64,000 nucleotides of DNA from Halomontanus rarus. GTDB lineage: Archaea > Halobacteriota > Halobacteria > Halobacteriales > Natrialbaceae. Below, one piece after another: positions 17,741 through 26,139 of this stretch (positions within the stretch are counted from its first letter, which is position 1; the number at the start of each line of letters is the position of its first letter). Where the stretch lies: positions 248,001 to 312,000 of the forward strand of contig NZ_CP071597.1 in the NCBI RefSeq assembly GCF_017357405.1, in the 5' to 3' direction. Position numbers and translations under genes: made by a program. The notes under the pieces are model-generated. The model ran no database searches and had not been told where the DNA came from. It saw nothing but the letters and a program-made list of their open reading frames with translations.

Positions 17741-18847
17741 ATGGAACCCGGGCAGGAGCTCGCCTACTACTCGCAGGAACTCTACAGGCGACTCCGCCAC
17801 TACGCCGAGAAACGGCGCCACGGCTATCGACACCGAGGGACGCTCGAAGAGGCCGCCGAGTCGATCCTCGCGGAGCGAGCCGACCGCGGCTTCGAAGCCG
17901 GCGGCCACTTCTACGGCGTCTGGCCGCGCGACCTCTGTTTCGCCGCCCCGGGACTCGCGGCGATGGGGTTCGACGAGACCGTCAGAGAGACCGGCGGCTG
18001 GCTCCTCGAGCAGCTCTCGGACGTCTTCTTCACCGACTTCCACGGCGAGTACAACGCCGCGACGCCGGAGGAGGGAGTCGACACGTTCCCGGCACTCGTG
18101 ATCCTCCTCGCCGAGTCGGGTGGTCTCGAGGGCCCCACTGCCGTCGACGCCGACGCGCTAGCCGACCTCGCCGCGCTCCACCGCCGGAAGTTCTTCGACG
18201 AGGTAGACGGGGTCGTGACGGGCGACGGTAGTTCCTGGTGGGATTCGGCGGCCGGCCCCCGCGAAGCGTACAACACCGCCCTGTTGCTCGCCGCGATCGA
18301 ACGCCTCGAGTCGGCCGGCATCGAGACGACCTACACGGGTCGCTCGGCGACCGTTCGCGACGGGCTGGAGGGGCTGTGGACCGGCAGCTACTTCGCCGAA
18401 TCGCGCGGCTCTCCGACGCTGGCCTGCGACGCCAACGTCGTTCCGCTGTACTTCGGCCTCGTCGGCGACGAACGCGCCGAGCGGATCGCCGCGTCGCTCG
18501 CTCGCCTCGAGACCGACGCCGGGCTCCGCATGCGCGACCGGCCCTTTTCGTACGGCGACGTCCACCCCTTCTTCGTCCTCCACCGGGACTACCACTACCA
18601 CGTCTGGCCGTGGAACAGCTTCATGTACGCGACCGGACTCCAGCGCTACGGACTCGAGGAACGGGCCAAGCGGGAGGTCGAGCGCGTCGAAGCCGTGTTG
18701 CGTCCGTACGGGAACTTCCTCGAGGTGCTCACGGTCGAGGGCGAGCCCTACGTCAAGCGCGGCTACGCCAGCGCGGAGGACTTCACGGTTGCCGCGGCGC
18801 TCTGGACGCAGTATCGGGAACGAACGCGTACCGTCGACCGCGTCTGA
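17741..18847 (+). CDS. Glucoamylase-like six-hairpin glycosidase
   Basis: A 368-residue protein with alpha/alpha-barrel features: FEAGGHFYGVWPRDLCFAAP near residue 55, EYNAATPEEGVDTFPALVIL, DGSSWWDSAAGPREAYNTAL and HYHVWPWNSFMYATGLQRYG. The WPRD motif is typical of GH15-like and related glucan 1,4-alpha-glucosidase families. It lacks a signal peptide, so it would act on cytoplasmic oligosaccharides. The ATG at 17741 is chosen because the upstream frame is low complexity. The next gene follows after 18 bp on the same strand, though it belongs to an unrelated family. Confidence 0.78.
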   Translation: MEPGQELAYYSQELYRRLRHYAEKRRHGYRHRGTLEEAAESILAERADRGFEAGGHFYGVWPRDLCFAAPGLAAMGFDETVRETGGWLLEQLSDVFFTDFHGEYNAATPEEGVDTFPALVILLAESGGLEGPTAVDADALADLAALHRRKFFDEVDGVVTGDGSSWWDSAAGPREAYNTALLLAAIERLESAGIETTYTGRSATVRDGLEGLWTGSYFAESRGSPTLACDANVVPLYFGLVGDERAERIAASLARLETDAGLRMRDRPFSYGDVHPFFVLHRDYHYHVWPWNSFMYATGLQRYGLEERAKREVERVEAVLRPYGNFLEVLTVEGEPYVKRGYASAEDFTVAAALWTQYRERTRTVDRV

Positions 18848-18865
18848 CTGGGAACCGCAGTCCAC

Positions 18866-19813
18866 ATGGGCGTCCGGACCGGAGCGGCACCCGTGACAGA
18901 CGGCCACGAAAACGCCGGCTACCGGCGGCTGTTCGACACCGACCGACTCACGTTCGGGGCGGGATTTCCGCTCACCGGAATCGGCGAGTCGCGACCACCC
19001 GTCGACGAGGAGATGGAGCTGGCGGCCCACGCGGAATCGATCGGGTTCGACGCCTTGTGGGCACGCGACGTCCCGCTGTACTGGCCCCGTTTCGGTGACG
19101 CGGGACAGACCTTCGACGCGTGGCCGTGGCTCGGCCACGTCGCCGCCCACACCTCGGAGATCGCGCTCGGAACGGCCAGCGTCGTCCTCCCGCTGCGCCA
19201 TCCTCTCCACGTCGCGAAGAGCGCCGCCTCGATCGACCGACTCTCCAACGGCCGGCTCGTGATGGGCGTCGCGACCGGCGACCGGGATCCCGAGTTCCCG
19301 GCGTTCGACGTCGACGCCGAGACGCGCGGCGAGGCGTTCCGCGAACACGTCGACGTCCTTCGAACCGTCTGGCGCGAGGAGTTCCCCGAGATCGACTCCC
19401 GGTGGGGCTCGCTCGAGGGCGACCTCGACCTCGTTCCGAAACCGACGACCGAAACGATCCCGCTGCTGCCGACCGGTCACGCCCGCCAGTCGGTCGAGTG
19501 GATCGGCGAGCACGGCGACGGCTGGTTCTTCTACCACCTCCCGATGGACACCCTCGAGTCGTACCTCGCCGACTGGCGCGACGCCGGGGGCGACAAGCCG
19601 TACGCGATGGCCGTCCGGACGGAACTCGCGGACGAACCCGACGCCGGCCCCGAACCGATCCACCTCGGCTACCGCGCCGGCGGCGAGTGGTTCGCCGAGT
19701 ACTTCCGAGAGCTCGAGGCGCTGGGCGTCGATCACGTCCTCGTGTCGACGGCCGGTGATGCACCAGAACGCGAACTCACGCAGTTCGCCGAGGACGTGAT
19801 CGAGCAGGTGTAG
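18866..19813 (+). CDS. LLM-class (luciferase-like) flavin-dependent oxidoreductase
   Basis: A 315-residue TIM-barrel enzyme of the bacterial luciferase superfamily, using FMN or F420. Signatures: ELAAHAESIGFDALWARDVP, LGTASVVLPLRHPLHVAKSAA, IDRLSNGRLVMGVATGDRD and GDGWFFYHLP. A GTG at 18893 is an alternative start that would drop a poorly conserved leader. The organism makes F420 (cofD at 42546), so F420 is a possible cofactor. Substrate unknown. Confidence 0.88.
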   Translation: MGVRTGAAPVTDGHENAGYRRLFDTDRLTFGAGFPLTGIGESRPPVDEEMELAAHAESIGFDALWARDVPLYWPRFGDAGQTFDAWPWLGHVAAHTSEIALGTASVVLPLRHPLHVAKSAASIDRLSNGRLVMGVATGDRDPEFPAFDVDAETRGEAFREHVDVLRTVWREEFPEIDSRWGSLEGDLDLVPKPTTETIPLLPTGHARQSVEWIGEHGDGWFFYHLPMDTLESYLADWRDAGGDKPYAMAVRTELADEPDAGPEPIHLGYRAGGEWFAEYFRELEALGVDHVLVSTAGDAPERELTQFAEDVIEQV

Positions 19814-19823
19814 GAGGGGAGCC

Positions 19824-19901
19824 ATACTGTTGGCTGTCGGTCAGTACGGTGCTTTCCTGGACTGTCTCGGCGAAACGATGAACAGCGACAGCCGACGGTA
19901 T
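19824..19901. repeat. 78-bp imperfect inverted repeat in a convergent spacer (MITE-like or terminator)
   Basis: ATACTGTTGGCTGTCG at 19824-19839 pairs along 16 positions with CGACAGCCGACGGTAT at 19886-19901, 14 Watson-Crick plus 2 G-U. The right arm reaches the stop codon of the esterase gene. The 46-bp interior has no coding potential. It could be a bidirectional terminator or a tiny non-autonomous transposon relic; no clear target-site duplication is visible. Confidence 0.5.
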
Positions 19902-20836
19902 CAGTCCTCGTCGAGTGCGTCCGCGAGGTCGTCGGCGACATCCGCGATCGCCTCGAGAGCTCGGTCGACGGTACGGAGCGTCATGAACCCGTGGACCATA
20001 CTGTCGTAGTTTTCGTAGCGCGTGGGAACACCGTTACGGACGAGCTGTTCGGCGTACATTTTGCCGCCATCACGGAGTGGGTCGAATCCGGCGGTGACGA
20101 CTGTTGCAGGGGCGACCTCGGAGACGTCGGCGGCGTTCGTCGGGTCGGCGTACGGGTTCCGTTTGTGAATCTCGCTCCTGTAGTAACAGCGGTCGAACCA
20201 CTCCATATCGGCTTCGCTGAGGACGATACCGGTGTGCTCTCGCACTGACTGCTGGTCCCGCTCGATGCCAACGGCGGGGTACAGGAGCGTCTGGTAGATG
20301 ATTTCCGGGCCGTCGCGCTCGGCGGCCACGAGGGCGGCGACGGCGGCGAGGTTCCCACCCGCGGAGTCTCCCGCGACCGCGATGTCGCCGGTTCCGTAGA
20401 CCGCGTCCGGATTCGCAGCCGCCCACTCGACGGCGGCGTACGCGTCCTCGACCGCCGCGGGGAAGGGATGTTCCGGAGCGAGCCGATAGTCGACCGAGAG
20501 GACGGCGCAACCGCTCTCCCGCGTGAGGTGCCGGCAGAACCAGTCGTGCGTCTCGATGCTCCCGAGAACGAATCCGCCGCCGTGGAAGAACACGGTCGTC
20601 GGGAAGGGTCCGTCCGCGTCCGGGAGATAGAGACGGGCGTCGAGTTCGCCCGCGGGACCCGGAAGCGTTCGGTCGACGGTCGCACCGACACTCGGCGGGT
20701 TCCGATTCTGTATCCATATCGCCGGCCGGGTAACGAGGCGGAGGAGCTTCAGCCCACGGCGGCTGTGCGGGAGTGGCAATCGGTTCTGTCGTTCGACCGC
20801 CGCCCGCGCCTGCTGGTCGATCTCGTCGGCGTGCAT
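19901..20836 (-). CDS. Alpha/beta-hydrolase, HSL-type carboxylesterase
   Basis: A 311-residue esterase/lipase of the hormone-sensitive lipase family. The oxyanion motif VFFHGGGFVLGS, the nucleophile motif VAGDSAGGNLAAVAAL, the acid in TAGFDPLRDGG and the histidine in MVHGFMTL are all present, so it should be active on short-chain esters. No signal peptide. The gene ends inside the inverted repeat shared with the convergent oxidoreductase gene. Physiological substrate unknown. Confidence 0.92.
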   Translation of the reverse strand: MHADEIDQQARAAVERQNRLPLPHSRRGLKLLRLVTRPAIWIQNRNPPSVGATVDRTLPGPAGELDARLYLPDADGPFPTTVFFHGGGFVLGSIETHDWFCRHLTRESGCAVLSVDYRLAPEHPFPAAVEDAYAAVEWAAANPDAVYGTGDIAVAGDSAGGNLAAVAALVAAERDGPEIIYQTLLYPAVGIERDQQSVREHTGIVLSEADMEWFDRCYYRSEIHKRNPYADPTNAADVSEVAPATVVTAGFDPLRDGGKMYAEQLVRNGVPTRYENYDSMVHGFMTLRTVDRALEAIADVADDLADALDED

Positions 20837-21298
20837 TACCGATCGTTTGGGTAATCGACAGTAAACCGCTTGTGCTCCGAGGTGTGAGACGTCTCTGGGA
20901 ATACGCTTCGTCGTACACTCGAAAGGATATCGCCCGGAACACTAACGTCCGACCTCATCCCGTGGCGGCGTGCCGCGTCGGTCGGCTAACCCTCGTGCCA
21001 GGCGGTGCGCGGTCCATTGACCGCGACTTGCGAGACGGCGTCAGCCGTCGAATGCGTGGCCCAATCGGCCACGTCTTTACCGTGTGGTTCCGTCAGGAAC
21101 CACGGTCGCAACTGCAACCGCAACCGCAACCGCAAACGACTGTCGCGCGCCCGGGTTCGCCGTGCTGTCATCGCACCCGAGTGGGTAGGCTCGGCCGGGG
21201 ACTGAAGGCACGCACGAGAGCTAGGGCGGACGGACTCAAAACGCTTTCTCGTTGGCGTTACGGCCAGCAGGCGTCCGGTTCGACCCAATCGCGATCAC
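20837..21298. other. Gene-free region with four tandem hairpins and a CGCAAC repeat
   Basis: Lies between the coxB stop and the esterase start, both on the minus strand. No credible reading frame. It contains four perfect hairpins in 97 bp (21008-21104), then a run of CTGCAACCGCAACCGCAACC-like hexamers (about 21108-21138). See the separate entry for the hairpins. Confidence 0.5.
21008..21104. ncRNA. Candidate structured RNA: four consecutive hairpins
   Basis: Hairpins: CGCGGTC-CATT-GACCGCG (21008-21025), GACGGC-GTCA-GCCGTC (21034-21049), CGTGGCC-CAATC-GGCCACG (21055-21073) and GTGGTTCC-GTCA-GGAACCAC (21084-21103, plus a closing T-G). Stems are 6-8 bp without mismatches, loops 4-5 nt, spacers 5-10 nt, and no two stems share sequence. 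This looks like selection for structure. Strand, promoter and function are unknown; a transposon-derived end or a processed spacer are alternatives. Confidence 0.35.
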
Positions 21299-22180
21299 TC
21301 ACCCAGTATCGGACTCGAGAAACGCCGTCGCTGACACCTCGTTTTCGCCTTCGCGGTCGTTGCGACTGCTACTGTCACCACCCTGCGCCGACAGCCACGC
21401 ATCGTACGCTCCGGACTCGAGGACGACGACCGATCCGGTCATCTCCGCGTGCCCGGTCCCGCAGAACTCGGTACACCGGACGTCGTACTCGCCGGGCTCG
21501 GACGCGACGGTCCGGACCCGAGTGTACTGACCGGGGATCGCGTCCTGCTTGACGCCGAGTTCGGGGACGAAAAGCGAGTGGACGACGTCGTCGCTGGTCA
21601 GCCAGATCGTGACGTTCTCGTCGGCGGGGATCACGATTTCGTTTCGCGTCGTCACCTCGGCGTCGGGGTACGACGCGTTCCAGTCCCACTGGGAGGCCCG
21701 AACGTGCACGTCCGTGTCGTCGCCGGCGTCGAGGTTCTCGAAACCGAGACTGTCGGGATCTCCCTCACCGTCGACCTCGACGGACTGGTCGGGAGACACG
21801 TACGGATTCGCGAGTACCGAGTAACTGGCGACGCCGACGAACAGTAATACGATTGCGGCCGCGAGCGTCCACGAAATCTCGAGAGTTGGTCCCAGCTCCG
21901 AATCCGAACCCGGACCCGGTCTCGGTCTCGATTCTAACTCACCCTCAGTTCGACGCTCGTCTTCACCGGCCGGTGCCGTCCGCTCGTCGGTCTCGCGGAA
22001 CCTGTAGACGGCGTAGGCGAACACGCCGAGAACGGCCAGTGTGATCGCAATCGCGACAGTGAACAGCTGCGACTCGAGGCCATCGACGAGGGCGCGGTTT
22101 TTCGACTGGGCTGCGACCGCGGTGGAGAGCGGGAGGGGACCGATGAGCACCGACAGGGTGAGGGGAGTGAGGCGGCGCAT
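21299..22180 (-). CDS. coxB: Cytochrome c oxidase subunit II-type protein (CuA)
   Basis: A 293-residue membrane protein. A signal/first helix (LTPLTLSVLIGPLPLSTAVA), then two helices (VAIAITLAVLGVFAYAVYRF and LAAAIVLLFVGVASYSVLA) anchor a cupredoxin domain. The binuclear CuA site is complete: DVVHSLFVPELG, then CTEFCGTGHAEM with both Cys, His and Met. It would accept electrons and pass them to a haem-copper oxidase. No subunit I or III gene is near, so this is an orphan subunit. The linker between the first two helices is expanded by a GSDSELGP/RPRPGPG simple-sequence stretch. Start chosen at 22180 because upstream codons are not family-like. Confidence 0.9.
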   Translation of the reverse strand: MRRLTPLTLSVLIGPLPLSTAVAAQSKNRALVDGLESQLFTVAIAITLAVLGVFAYAVYRFRETDERTAPAGEDERRTEGELESRPRPGPGSDSELGPTLEISWTLAAAIVLLFVGVASYSVLANPYVSPDQSVEVDGEGDPDSLGFENLDAGDDTDVHVRASQWDWNASYPDAEVTTRNEIVIPADENVTIWLTSDDVVHSLFVPELGVKQDAIPGQYTRVRTVASEPGEYDVRCTEFCGTGHAEMTGSVVVLESGAYDAWLSAQGGDSSSRNDREGENEVSATAFLESDTG

Positions 22181-22336
22181 ACCTGAGGTTCTCCCGAAGA
22201 CTGAAATCGTTGTTCCGTGCTCGCGGTGACTGTGTGAGCGCAGCGAAGGTACGGTGAACGCAAACGCGGATCGGGTCGTGACCGCACCCACGTCGTGATC
22301 GCGACGCCGACCGCGATCCGCCCCACCGAAACCCGC

Positions 22337-23164
22337 TCAGATGATCTGATAGCCGCCGTCGACGTACAGCAGGTGTCCGGTAACGTAGGCGGCGTCGTCG
22401 GAGGCCAGAAACAGGTACGGGCCGGCGACGTCGTCGGTCGAGCCGAGTCGCCCCATCGGGATATCCGTCTCGATCTCCTGTGCGTCGAGGTCGGGCAAGT
22501 CCGCGTCGTCGAGGATGAACCCGTCGCCGACGGTCCGCTCGAAGTCCGGGTTGCCGGAGCCGAACGTGGTTTCGATGATCCCCGGCGTGACGGCGTTGAC
22601 CCGGATATCGTACCGGGCTAACTCGAGCGCTGCCACGCGCGTGAGCATCATGACCGCGCCCTTCGAGGCGTCGTACATCGTGTGGCCGATCTGGGCGTAC
22701 TCGGAACTGATCGAGGCCGTGTTGACGATACTCCCCGGCTCCCCGCGATCGAGCATGTCCCTGGCGGCGGCGCGACAGCCGGCGAAGACGCCGCGGACGT
22801 TGATCGCGAGCACCTGATCGAACGCGTCGGCGTCGGTCTCGAGTAGCGTTCCGTGGCGGTAGATCGCGGCGTTGTTGACCATCACGTCCACGCCGCCGAA
22901 CTCTCTGGCGGCCTCGACGACCGCGCCCACGTCCTCGGGATCCGAGACGTCCGTCTCGACGAACGTCGCCCGACCCCCAGCGCCCTCGACGAGTTCGTGG
23001 GTCGGTGCGGACTCCTCGTCTTCCTTGGGCTGTTCACGAATGTCCGCGACGATCACCGTCGCACCGGCCTCGCCGAAGCGGCGAGCAACCTCGCGGCCGA
23101 TGCCCGACGCACCGCCGGTCACGATCACCGTCTCCCCGGCAAAATCGTAGGTCGTCGTTCCCAT
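22337..23164 (-). CDS. Short-chain dehydrogenase/reductase (SDR)
   Basis: A 275-residue classical SDR. The cofactor motif TGGASGIG, the NNAA motif, the catalytic Ser (IVNTASISS) and the YDASKG catalytic Tyr-Lys pair are all present. An acidic residue after the second strand (IVADIREQ) favours NAD over NADP. The ATG at 23164 gives the standard SDR N-terminus; an upstream start at 23188 adds an Arg-rich leader. A second SDR and an O-methyltransferase follow upstream on the same strand, but the gaps of 60-180 bp do not prove an operon. Substrate unknown. Confidence 0.92.
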   Translation of the reverse strand: MGTTTYDFAGETVIVTGGASGIGREVARRFGEAGATVIVADIREQPKEDEESAPTHELVEGAGGRATFVETDVSDPEDVGAVVEAAREFGGVDVMVNNAAIYRHGTLLETDADAFDQVLAINVRGVFAGCRAAARDMLDRGEPGSIVNTASISSEYAQIGHTMYDASKGAVMMLTRVAALELARYDIRVNAVTPGIIETTFGSGNPDFERTVGDGFILDDADLPDLDAQEIETDIPMGRLGSTDDVAGPYLFLASDDAAYVTGHLLYVDGGYQII

Positions 23165-23346
23165 ACGTCGCCTACCTGAACGATTCACTTAGCTGTTCCC
23201 TCGAGAGTCGTCTGCGCGACGAATGCGAGTTCCGAGACGCACTCGAGTTCAGTTCGCGAGACCGTCACGACGTCTCGACTCTCGAATCACGGTTCGGGTT
23301 CCGAGCGCGGTGTCTCACCCGCGACGTTCCCGTCCGACGGGAGCTG

Positions 23347-24126
23347 TCACTCGTCGAAGGTCGCCGCGATGAACCCGTCGTCGACGGTGACGATCTCGCC
23401 GGTCGTGTACCCGGCGGCGTCGCTCGCGAGGTAGATGACCGCGCCGACCATCTCCTCGGGGCGGCCGAGTCGTCCCTGCGTCGTCCGGTCTTTGATCGTC
23501 TCGAAGCGAGGTTCGCCGTCGGTGTAGGTCCCCTGCGTCTGCTCGGTGACGACGAATCCCGGCCGGATCGCGTTGACGCGGATCTCGGGTCCGAGTTCCT
23601 CGGCCGCGACGCGGGTGAACGCGTCGATCCCGCCCTTCGCCGTCGAGTACGCCGCGAGGTTCGGAATCGCCGTCTCCGCGGACGCCGACGCGATGTGGAC
23701 GATCGCGCCCTCGTCCATCTCGCGGGCGAACAGCTGGGTCGCGCGGTAGGCTCCCTTGAGCTGGACGTCGAAGACGTCCTCCCACTGCTCGTCGGTGACT
23801 TCGAGGACCGACTCGCGGGCGATGTAACTGGGTGAATAGACCAGTACGTCGATCCCACCGAACTCCTCGAGGACGGCGTCGCGCAGCGCCACGATGTCAT
23901 CGCGTTCCGTGACGTCGCACGTGATCTCGAGGGTGTCGGCGCCGCGCTCGCGCAGTTCCTCGGCCGTCCGCTCGACGCGGTCGGACGACCGCGAGGTCGC
24001 GACCACGTCCGCACCGTCCTCGGCGAAGCCGAGTGCGATCGCGCGTCCGATTCCGCTGGTCGCGCCGACGACGACTGCCGTTTTCCCCGCGACGGTGACC
24101 GGGGAATGTGTGTACTCCAGTGGCAC
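23347..24126 (-). CDS. Short-chain dehydrogenase/reductase (SDR), second copy type
   Basis: A 259-residue SDR with GATSGIG cofactor loop, a TSRSSDRV segment that favours NADP, the catalytic Ser (IVHIASASAE) and YSTAKGG. The usual NNAG is replaced by VYSPSYI, seen in some FabG-like branches. It differs clearly from the neighbouring SDR, so the pair is not a recent duplication. Family certain, substrate unknown. Confidence 0.92.
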   Translation of the reverse strand: MPLEYTHSPVTVAGKTAVVVGATSGIGRAIALGFAEDGADVVATSRSSDRVERTAEELRERGADTLEITCDVTERDDIVALRDAVLEEFGGIDVLVYSPSYIARESVLEVTDEQWEDVFDVQLKGAYRATQLFAREMDEGAIVHIASASAETAIPNLAAYSTAKGGIDAFTRVAAEELGPEIRVNAIRPGFVVTEQTQGTYTDGEPRFETIKDRTTQGRLGRPEEMVGAVIYLASDAAGYTTGEIVTVDDGFIAATFDE

Positions 24127-24183
24127 ACTCGAGACGACGTGAGAGCGGACGATTATCGTTTCCCCTCAAGAGCGGATCGCAGG

Positions 24184-24855
24184 TCAGGACGTTCGCACCG
24201 ACGCGAACAGTCCCTCCCCGACCGGAACGACGGTCGTCTCGAATTCGGGATCGTCGCGAACGCGCTCGTAATACTCGGTGACGCCCTCGAGGGTCGATCC
24301 AGCGTCCGCGGAGGCATCGCCGGTCAGATACGCGTCCAGATCTCGAGGAGTCATCTCCGTCCCAGAATTGAGCACGTTGTCGGCCACGACGACGCCCCCC
24401 GGCGCGATCTTCTCGCGGACGGCTTCGAATCCGTCGACGTAGCGGTGGTTCTCGTGGTCGACGAGAACCAAATCGAACGGGCCGTCGTACCGGTCGATCA
24501 CGTCGAGGGCGTCCCCCGCTTCGAAGACGGCTCGGTCGGCGTAGCCGCCCCGTTCGAAGTACTCCCGCGCTAGCTCGAGTTCCTCCCTGTCGACTTCGGT
24601 GAGGACGATCTGCCCGTCGTCTCCGAGTGCGGGTGCGACCCAGTACGCGGAGTAGCCGTATCCCGATCCGAACTCGAAGACCGATCTGGCGCCCGTGAGT
24701 CGTGCACAGAGTCGAAGGAACGACCCCACCTCGTGGCCGATCGTCGGAAAGCCGTCGCGGTCGGCTCGTTCCTCCATCTCTGCGAGGATCGTATCGTCGT
24801 TGGGGACGGTCGACGAGAGGATGTGATCGACGGCATCGGTGTGTAGTATCGACAT
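24184..24855 (-). CDS. Class I SAM-dependent O-methyltransferase
   Basis: A 223-residue methyltransferase of the catechol/caffeoyl-CoA O-methyltransferase type. The SAM-binding motif I is SVFEFGSGYGYSAYW, the acidic residue after strand 2 is in IVLTEVDREEL, and DLVLVDHENHRYV plus GGVVVADNVL carry the family's metal-binding acid positions. Full length. It lies 57 bp from an SDR gene on the same strand. The acceptor substrate is unknown. Confidence 0.88.
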   Translation of the reverse strand: MSILHTDAVDHILSSTVPNDDTILAEMEERADRDGFPTIGHEVGSFLRLCARLTGARSVFEFGSGYGYSAYWVAPALGDDGQIVLTEVDREELELAREYFERGGYADRAVFEAGDALDVIDRYDGPFDLVLVDHENHRYVDGFEAVREKIAPGGVVVADNVLNSGTEMTPRDLDAYLTGDASADAGSTLEGVTEYYERVRDDPEFETTVVPVGEGLFASVRTS

Positions 24856-25283
24856 CGTCCTGTGGAGTATTCACACGATACGTCATAGTTCGTTCGCCGA
24901 TTACTCGCGGTGGCGGCCGAACGCGTCACTCCTCATCGGTGCCGCTCGAGCCTGTGATACGCGCCGGGACTCGTCGTCGGTTAGAACTATCCGTCGTTTT
25001 CCTCTCTCGGGATCGTTCCGTTGCACCGGCCGTGCGGCGTAGTGGTACGGATTCGCGATACCGACGATAAATGGGAGAGGAGAATTCGGCGATCGCACTG
25101 GAATCCGGCCGTTTCGCCACTCGACGAGACACACGAGACACGTCGCACATATCGTTCACCGTCGAGGCCGGCCCGTCGCACGTCAGTTCTCAGTCAGACG
25201 GTGAACCCCGGTCAAGTCGTGCAGATTTGTCGCCGGATGACGCTATGCGCTCGTGTCCCGTAGAGAACGACGTGATCGATTCC
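24856..25283. other. Gene-free divergent spacer
   Basis: Between the O-methyltransferase gene and the alpha/beta-hydrolase gene. Open frames here are Arg/Ser-rich on both strands and not protein-like. I see no strong hairpin, tRNA signature or clear TATA box, only weak AT-rich spots (GATAAATG at about 25065-25072). Confidence 0.45.
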
Positions 25284-26108
25284 ATGGCCGAAGTAACACC
25301 ACCAGAGATGGAGACGACCGCGTCAGCGGACGGGACCGAAATCGCCTTCGAGCGGACGGGGAGCGGGCCACCGCTCGTGCTCGTTCACGGGGGTGCCTGC
25401 GATCACCGGTTCTGGGAACTGTCCGGAGTCCGTTCCGCCTTCGCGGAACACTGTACGGTCTACGCGATGGACTGTCGGGGCCTCGGCGAGAGCGGCGATT
25501 CCGCCGGGTACGAACTCGAACGGGAGTTCGAAGACGTGGCCGCGGTCGTCGATGCGGTCGACGATCCGGTAACACTCTGTGGGCATTCCTCCGGAGCGCT
25601 CCTCTCGCTGGAGGCGGCCCTGCGAACCGACAATCTTCGCGGACTCGTCCTGTACGAACCGCCGATTTCGGTCGGCGATCACGAACTCGTCTCCGACGAG
25701 GTGCTCGACGAAATGAAACGGCTGCTGGACGACGGTGAGAACGAGCAGGTACTGGTGTTGTTCCTCGAACAAATCGCGCAGTCCACGCCGGACGAGATCG
25801 ACGCACAACGCTCGACACCGGACTGGCAGGATCTGGTGGACGCGGCCCACGTGTGGCCTCGCAGCGTGCAAGCGATTGCCGAGTACGAGTTCGATGCTTC
25901 CCGGTTCGCAGACGTTACCACGCCGACGGTGCTGTTGTCCGGCAGCGAGAGCCCTCCGTTCTTGAAAGACGCGACAGAACCGATCCACGACGCGCTCCCG
26001 AACAGCCGGCTGATTACCTTCGATGGGCACGGACACGAGGCCATGCTCACCGCACCGGACCGCTTCGTCGACGAAGTACTCGCGTTCATCCGCGACGCGA
26101 ACGAGTGA
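25284..26108 (+). CDS. Alpha/beta-fold hydrolase
   Basis: A 274-residue hydrolase with the strand-turn LVLVHGGACDHRFW, nucleophile motif LCGHSSGALLSLEAAL and catalytic His in FDGHGHEAML. The acid position is LLSGSESPPFL, where the usual Asp is replaced by a Ser-Glu pair, so the charge relay may use Glu. A lid domain sits between nucleophile and acid. ATGs at 25284 or 25308 are both plausible; upstream codons in frame are not conserved-looking. Substrate unknown. Confidence 0.85.
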   Translation: MAEVTPPEMETTASADGTEIAFERTGSGPPLVLVHGGACDHRFWELSGVRSAFAEHCTVYAMDCRGLGESGDSAGYELEREFEDVAAVVDAVDDPVTLCGHSSGALLSLEAALRTDNLRGLVLYEPPISVGDHELVSDEVLDEMKRLLDDGENEQVLVLFLEQIAQSTPDEIDAQRSTPDWQDLVDAAHVWPRSVQAIAEYEFDASRFADVTTPTVLLSGSESPPFLKDATEPIHDALPNSRLITFDGHGHEAMLTAPDRFVDEVLAFIRDANE

Positions 26109-26139
26109 ATCGGCGACCGTGCGACCGGTCCGGTTGCGC

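Noticed and set aside
22337..24126. Two SDR genes side by side as a recent tandem duplication.
   Set aside because: Cofactor loops, NNAA motif and C-termini differ too much; they are different SDR subfamilies.
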